Origin: Clostridiales bacterium
Lineage (GTDB): Bacteria > Bacillota > Clostridia > Oscillospirales > Acutalibacteraceae
Reading direction: 5' to 3'
DNA length: 9,203 nucleotides
NCBI GenBank assembly: GCA_012522615.1
Contig: JAAYKB010000021.1
Coordinates: 1 to 9,203, forward strand
Shown here: positions 5,335 to 9,203 of the stretch, in pieces
How positions within the stretch are numbered: the first letter of the stretch is position 1
Layout of the letters: each line of letters begins with the position of its first letter
Translations under genes and position numbers: made by a program
The notes under the pieces: generated by a model
The model's input: only the letters and a program-made list of their open reading frames with translations
Databases searched by the model: none
What the model was told of the DNA's origin: nothing

Positions 5335-7944
5335 CTACCTTCTCAAAGCAAACCTGCCGGTATCCTTTTGGGCTTCAAGGAATTCCTGCAGCGGTTCGAG
5401 CCTTTCGTAAAAGACCACAATCAGATCATCCTTTCGGGCGTTTTCAACCGCCTCTTTAAGGGCGTCCAGCTCATTCTCGATGATTACAACCCGGTCTCTG
5501 TCATACCCGTGTTTGAGCGCCTCGTTATATAAAAGGTTCGCGACCTCGCCGCTTTTGCGGCCCCTTTTATCAAGGTCCTCCTTGATGTAAATACGGTCAA
5601 ACACCTTGCAGCACAGTCTGCCGACAGCCTTGATGGAATCGTCGTTCCGGTCGCCCGGCATTCCGATGACTCCCACAAGCCTTGAATAACCGAGGCCTTT
5701 ACACGCCTTGACCGCCTGCTGGTATCCGGCGAGGTTGTGGCCGTAATCGAGCATAACCCGAAAATCCTTCAAATCGTACAGGCTGAAACGGCCGGAGTTC
5801 ATCTCGAAGGATTTTAAACCCTCGGCAATTACATGAAACGGAACCCTCAGGGCGTAAAGCGCGGCGGCCGCGGCAAGGGAATTTTCGATATTGCACTCGA
5901 TGATCCCGCCCAGCGTCAGGGGGATGTCCGACACCCGGACGATATTGATGATTTTATCCCTGTCCCTGATTTTAAGCCAGTCATCCTGGGTATATATATG
6001 GATAAAAGACCTGTAATCCTCGCAAAACATCCCGCTTTTGGAAAACAGTATTACATCGGCCTTTGTCCTGCCCAGCAAATACGGAGTCATACCGTCGTCG
6101 GCGTTAAATACCGCATAGCCGTCCTTCTTGACGGCTTCGGTAACGACCGATTTTACAAACGCGAGATCCTCCAATGTTTCGATTTCACCAATGCCTAGAT
6201 GGTCGTCGGTTATATTAAGAATAATACCGACGTCGGCTGAATCATAGCCCAGCCCTTCGCGGATGATGCCCCCCCGGGCGGTCTCGAGAACGGCGACGTC
6301 AATCGCCTTGTTCGAGAGCAGGGTTCTTGCGCTGCGCGGTCCGGAATTGTCGCCCTTGCATATGCATCTGCCGCCGACATAGCTGCCGCTCGTGCTTGTC
6401 ATCCCGACCGCTCTGCCCGAAAGGGACAGCACGTGGCTGATAAGCCGCACGGTTGTGGTCTTGCCGTTGGTTCCGGTCACCGAAACGATAGGGAAGCGGT
6501 ACGACTCCTTGTCGGGGAAAAGGTGGTCCACAATATCGGCCGCGACGTTTCGGGACTTGCCCTTGCTGGGATAGAGATGCATCCGTATCCCCGGGGCGGT
6601 GTTGACCTCGACAACCGCGCCCCCCGTCTCGGAAAGCGGCTTGGATATGTCCTCGGTGACAACGTCGATTCCGGCAATGTCAATCCCGATGGCGTTGGCG
6701 GCAAGAACCGCAAGCTCGGTATTCTCGGGATGTATGATGTCGGTGCAGTCGATAGAGGTGCCGCCGGTGCTCAGATTCCCGTTGGTTCTCAGCTTTACGA
6801 CCTGCCCCTTTTCGGGAACCGAGTCGGCCGTCATCCCCATCTTTTCAAGAAGCCCCTCGGCAACCCCGTCCAGCCTGATTTTTGTAAGCGGCTTTTCATG
6901 GCTTTCGCCGCGGTTCTCATCGCTGTTTACAATATCGACAAGCTGCCTGACGGTATGGACGCCGTCACCTATAACCATGGCGGGCAGGCGTTCGGCAACC
7001 GCGCTGACCTTGTCGCCGACCACCAGAATGCGGTAATCCCTTCCCGAAACAAACTTCTCGACAATAATCCCGTTGCTGTATCTGCTCGCCTCCCGAAAGG
7101 CATGCTTGATTTCAGCCTCGTCATTCAAGTCAAGGTATACGCCTTTACCCTGATTTCCGTCAAACGGCTTCATGACAACCGGCATCCCGAGCTGGTTGGC
7201 CGCAATCACAGCCGAAATTTCCGAATAAACCACCTTGCCGTACGGGACGGGGATGTGATGCTCGCTGAGAATGGCCTTCGCAAGCTGCTTGTTTGACGAT
7301 ATATCTGCCGAGATGCAGGGCGTGGCGTCGGTCAGGGTGGATTCGATAATCCTGCTGTACCTGCCGTACCCGAGCCTGACAAGGCTTTCGTTCCCGATTC
7401 TGGTTACCGGAATACCCCTTCTTTTGGCCTCGTTTACGATGGCGCTTGTACTCGGCCCGAGCTCGGCGTTTACCGACACCTTTTTGAGGTAATCGAGAAA
7501 CTCGCTGATCTCAACATCCCTGTCGTTGATAAAATAATTCAATATAAATACGGCGGTCTTGCTGCATTCCAGACCGCAGACCTCGTTGGCATACTCGTAC
7601 ACAAGATAGTATTCGGTCGGCTTTTCGGTCATCCGGGTCTTCCCGTAACGCACGTCATAGCCCAGCATCGATTGCATCTCGAGTATTACATGCTCGAGTA
7701 CATGGGCGATATAGGTACCGCTGTTCAGCCTTTCGAGAAAGCCGCCCTCATACCCAAGCCCGCAACAGTTCTTTTTAATTCCCGGAAAAGCCTTCAAAAG
7801 CCGCTCGTTAAACCCCTTGATATCCTTTGTCGGGATGTCCTTGTATTTCCCGATATCGACGACCATCTTCATAACCGGTCTGGAGCTGTATATATTCCGC
7901 CCAAGATAGGTCACAAAGTCGAGTATCTTAATATGCTCATTCAT
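5335..7944 (-). CDS. cphA: Cyanophycin synthetase
   Basis: 869 residues, full length for CphA1. It builds multi-L-arginyl-poly-L-aspartate from Asp and Arg with ATP, forming an intracellular nitrogen store. The N-terminal domain (1-160) has HVLEH (His81, Glu84, His85), the HxxEH of the primer-making hydrolase site. The ATP-grasp domain (about 215-480), which adds Asp, shows MKPFDGNQGKGV (258-269), EKFVSGRDYRI (296-306) and EVNTAPGIRMH (446-456). The Mur-ligase-like domain (about 485-869), which adds Arg, shows the P-loop GTNGKTTT (491-498), NITDDHLG (577-584), LDYGHN (732-737) and GDRNDDS (764-770). The ATG at 7944 overlaps the end of cphB by 8 bases. AAAGG directly abuts that ATG, too close for a normal ribosome site, so translation is probably coupled to cphB. 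Confidence 0.96.
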   Translation of the reverse strand: MNEHIKILDFVTYLGRNIYSSRPVMKMVVDIGKYKDIPTKDIKGFNERLLKAFPGIKKNCCGLGYEGGFLERLNSGTYIAHVLEHVILEMQSMLGYDVRYGKTRMTEKPTEYYLVYEYANEVCGLECSKTAVFILNYFINDRDVEISEFLDYLKKVSVNAELGPSTSAIVNEAKRRGIPVTRIGNESLVRLGYGRYSRIIESTLTDATPCISADISSNKQLAKAILSEHHIPVPYGKVVYSEISAVIAANQLGMPVVMKPFDGNQGKGVYLDLNDEAEIKHAFREASRYSNGIIVEKFVSGRDYRILVVGDKVSAVAERLPAMVIGDGVHTVRQLVDIVNSDENRGESHEKPLTKIRLDGVAEGLLEKMGMTADSVPEKGQVVKLRTNGNLSTGGTSIDCTDIIHPENTELAVLAANAIGIDIAGIDVVTEDISKPLSETGGAVVEVNTAPGIRMHLYPSKGKSRNVAADIVDHLFPDKESYRFPIVSVTGTNGKTTTVRLISHVLSLSGRAVGMTSTSGSYVGGRCICKGDNSGPRSARTLLSNKAIDVAVLETARGGIIREGLGYDSADVGIILNITDDHLGIGEIETLEDLAFVKSVVTEAVKKDGYAVFNADDGMTPYLLGRTKADVILFSKSGMFCEDYRSFIHIYTQDDWLKIRDRDKIINIVRVSDIPLTLGGIIECNIENSLAAAAALYALRVPFHVIAEGLKSFEMNSGRFSLYDLKDFRVMLDYGHNLAGYQQAVKACKGLGYSRLVGVIGMPGDRNDDSIKAVGRLCCKVFDRIYIKEDLDKRGRKSGEVANLLYNEALKHGYDRDRVVIIENELDALKEAVENARKDDLIVVFYERLEPLQEFLEAQKDTGRFALRR

Positions 7945-8743
7945 CCTTTAAACGCATAACCTTTCTGTTCTCAAGATTAAAACCGTACCCCTGCGGGAGG
8001 ACATGCACCGTGACCCCCATGATTGCAAGGATTTCATTCGGATTAAGCTCGGATACATTGGAGCTTTGGATGGTCTTGCCGTCAATCACGGTAACAGAGT
8101 TTGAACCGATAATCTCAAAATGCATGTCCGGGCGGAGCTTTATCGCGGTATCCTCGTCAATCCCGATACCAAGTATATCCGGATTTTCCGCCACCCCGCA
8201 CAACAGCCGCCCGAACCTGCCGCGCTGGTCAAAATGCTGGTCGATGATGACCCCCTCGAACAACCCCAGACCCGGCGCCATCTTCAAGGTGCATTTCCGC
8301 GCAGGCTCATTATCGTTTCCCTGGACAATCATTGTCGAGCTCATGACCGACGCGCCGGCGCTTGTTCCCATAATAATGCCGCCCGAGCGGTACAACTCCT
8401 TGATTGCCTTATACGCCCGGGTGCCCCCGAGAATACTTGTTATCCTGAGCTGGTCGCCGCCCGTCATAAATATGCAGCGCGAATTGTCGATAAGCCTGCA
8501 GTTGTCCTCGTTGTCGGCGTCATCCCGCGTGTTGATATTCAGAATCCGGACGTTTTCGACCCCGAGGCGGGTAAAGGCTTCGTGATAATCCTGCCCCGTT
8601 TCCCGCGGTTGTTCGGTTGCGGTAGTCAAAACGGTCAGAATATCATTTTCCATAAGCATTTCCGGCGCCTGCTTTAATATCACACTGTCGCCCTTTTTAT
8701 CCTCGGCCCCGCCGATTATGATTAAACAACCCTTGTTTTTCAA
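7937..8743 (-). CDS. cphB: Cyanophycinase
   Basis: 268 residues, the usual size of this serine exopeptidase of the peptidase S51 family. It releases beta-Asp-Arg dipeptides from cyanophycin and acts in the cytoplasm; no signal peptide is visible. The nucleophile is Ser128 in GTSAGA. Residues known in the Synechocystis enzyme for substrate binding can be placed with a steady offset: Gln98 in FMTGGDQ, Asp168-Gln169-His170, and Arg174, Arg176 and Arg179 in DQHFDQRGRFGRL. The start is a TTG at 8743: an in-frame stop lies at 8765-8767 and no ATG or GTG comes before conserved residues. A weak GGTGGTG lies 5 bases upstream. The gene starts 21 bases after the iadA stop and overlaps cphA, indicating one operon. 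Confidence 0.95.
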   Translation of the reverse strand: MKNKGCLIIIGGAEDKKGDSVILKQAPEMLMENDILTVLTTATEQPRETGQDYHEAFTRLGVENVRILNINTRDDADNEDNCRLIDNSRCIFMTGGDQLRITSILGGTRAYKAIKELYRSGGIIMGTSAGASVMSSTMIVQGNDNEPARKCTLKMAPGLGLFEGVIIDQHFDQRGRFGRLLCGVAENPDILGIGIDEDTAIKLRPDMHFEIIGSNSVTVIDGKTIQSSNVSELNPNEILAIMGVTVHVLPQGYGFNLENRKVMRLKDE

Positions 8744-8764
8744 CCCTGCACCACCACGCTTGCG

Positions 8765-9202
8765 CTAATTATTTTTCACAAGAAGCCTGCCTTTGGAAAA
8801 CAGCATCTTGATTTCGTAATTTTTATCCGTCACCAGAATATCGGCGTCGCCGCCCTCGCAAATCCGACCCTTTCGATGAAGCTTCAAAACCCCGGCGACA
8901 TTCTCGGTCACAAGACCGAAAGCAGTCTCGGGAGGAACCCCCTTCCTGATACAGCCGACAACATCCCGATATAAAGAGCCGATACTGCTTATACCCCCGC
9001 CCGGCACACTCCCGTTCGCGTCCGAGCTGACGGTGACCCTGCCGACGTCGGCGCCCTCGCTCAGAAGGGCGGCAACCGCGTCCGGGACCGAAATCCCCGC
9101 CGTTTCCCCCGCGGTAAGGTCGATATTTCCTCCGGCCCTGCAGTATTCCTTGGCCTGCGAAAACAGCTTCGGATTGCGATTCAGATGGGTGGGAACAAAA
9201 CA
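8765..9202 (-). CDS. iadA: Isoaspartyl (beta-aspartyl) dipeptidase, C-terminal part (5' end outside window)
   Basis: The frame is open to the window edge, giving 145 C-terminal residues of an enzyme of about 390. It belongs to the amidohydrolase superfamily with a binuclear metal centre. THLNRN (His6, Arg9) corresponds to E. coli IadA His230 and Arg233. SSDANGS (Asp61) corresponds to the catalytic Asp285; the 55-residue gap between His and Asp is the same. The end, KGRICEGGDADILV followed by KGRLLVKN, is the typical final strand region of the family. It would split the beta-Asp-Arg released by CphB into Asp and Arg. It is the first visible gene of the operon; the promoter lies outside the window. 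The internal GTG at 9007 is not the start. Confidence 0.92.
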   Translation of the reverse strand, partial: CFVPTHLNRNPKLFSQAKEYCRAGGNIDLTAGETAGISVPDAVAALLSEGADVGRVTVSSDANGSVPGGGISSIGSLYRDVVGCIRKGVPPETAFGLVTENVAGVLKLHRKGRICEGGDADILVTDKNYEIKMLFSKGRLLVKNN

Positions 9203-9203
9203 G

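Noticed and set aside
6433..7296. 287-codon open frame on the + strand inside cphA
   Set aside because: It is antisense to well-conserved ATP-grasp and P-loop coding sequence, shows no family motif, and its composition fits a mirror of GC-rich codons.
8010..8677. Two long + strand frames (191 and 185 codons) over cphB
   Set aside because: They overlap each other and the clear cyanophycinase gene. They show no recognisable domain and no good ribosome site.

Overview
This window looks like a piece of chromosome from an anaerobic Firmicute of the Clostridia, probably a gut or environmental Oscillospirales-type organism. The grounds are a T-box leader on thrS, clostridial-type protein sequences, a TTG start codon, and a mixture of moderately GC-rich housekeeping genes with AT-rich accessory stretches. 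Species cannot be named from the sequence.

Layout. (1) Bases 2-889 (+): the 3' part of a secreted, membrane-anchored alkaline phosphatase with a Thr/Ser-rich stalk, closed by a strong two-way terminator. (2) Bases 1027-1842 (-): an alpha/beta-hydrolase esterase. (3) Bases 1922-2450: a very AT-rich accessory patch with a small XRE/Cro-type repressor gene (-), a divergent control region full of dyad symmetries, and a short four-cysteine zinc-finger reading frame (+) that seems to have lost its start frame. (4) Bases 2465-2632 (-): tRNA-Gly(CCC) with its own promoter and terminator. (5) Bases 2670-4967 (-): thrS for threonyl-tRNA synthetase, with a complete T-box leader and an upstream promoter. 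(6) Bases 4968-5334: a non-coding junction with a five-copy heptamer repeat, a strong + strand promoter-like sequence and what may be the stump of a glycoside-hydrolase gene. (7) Bases 5335-9202 (-): an operon read iadA (partial) - cphB - cphA.

The most coherent system is the cyanophycin operon. CphA polymerises Asp and Arg into multi-L-arginyl-poly-L-aspartate, CphB cuts the polymer to beta-Asp-Arg dipeptides, and IadA, an isoaspartyl dipeptidase, splits these to free amino acids. Synthesis and both steps of breakdown of a nitrogen store are therefore encoded together. CphA also keeps the HxxEH motif of the N-terminal primer-making hydrolase. thrS is a separate unit, controlled by uncharged tRNA-Thr through its T-box.

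The less explained parts are the XRE/zinc-finger control region (2170-2290) and the junction beside the cphA 3' end (5170-5335). Both look like remains of gene gain or loss. I saw no CRISPR array, insertion sequence or phage module.
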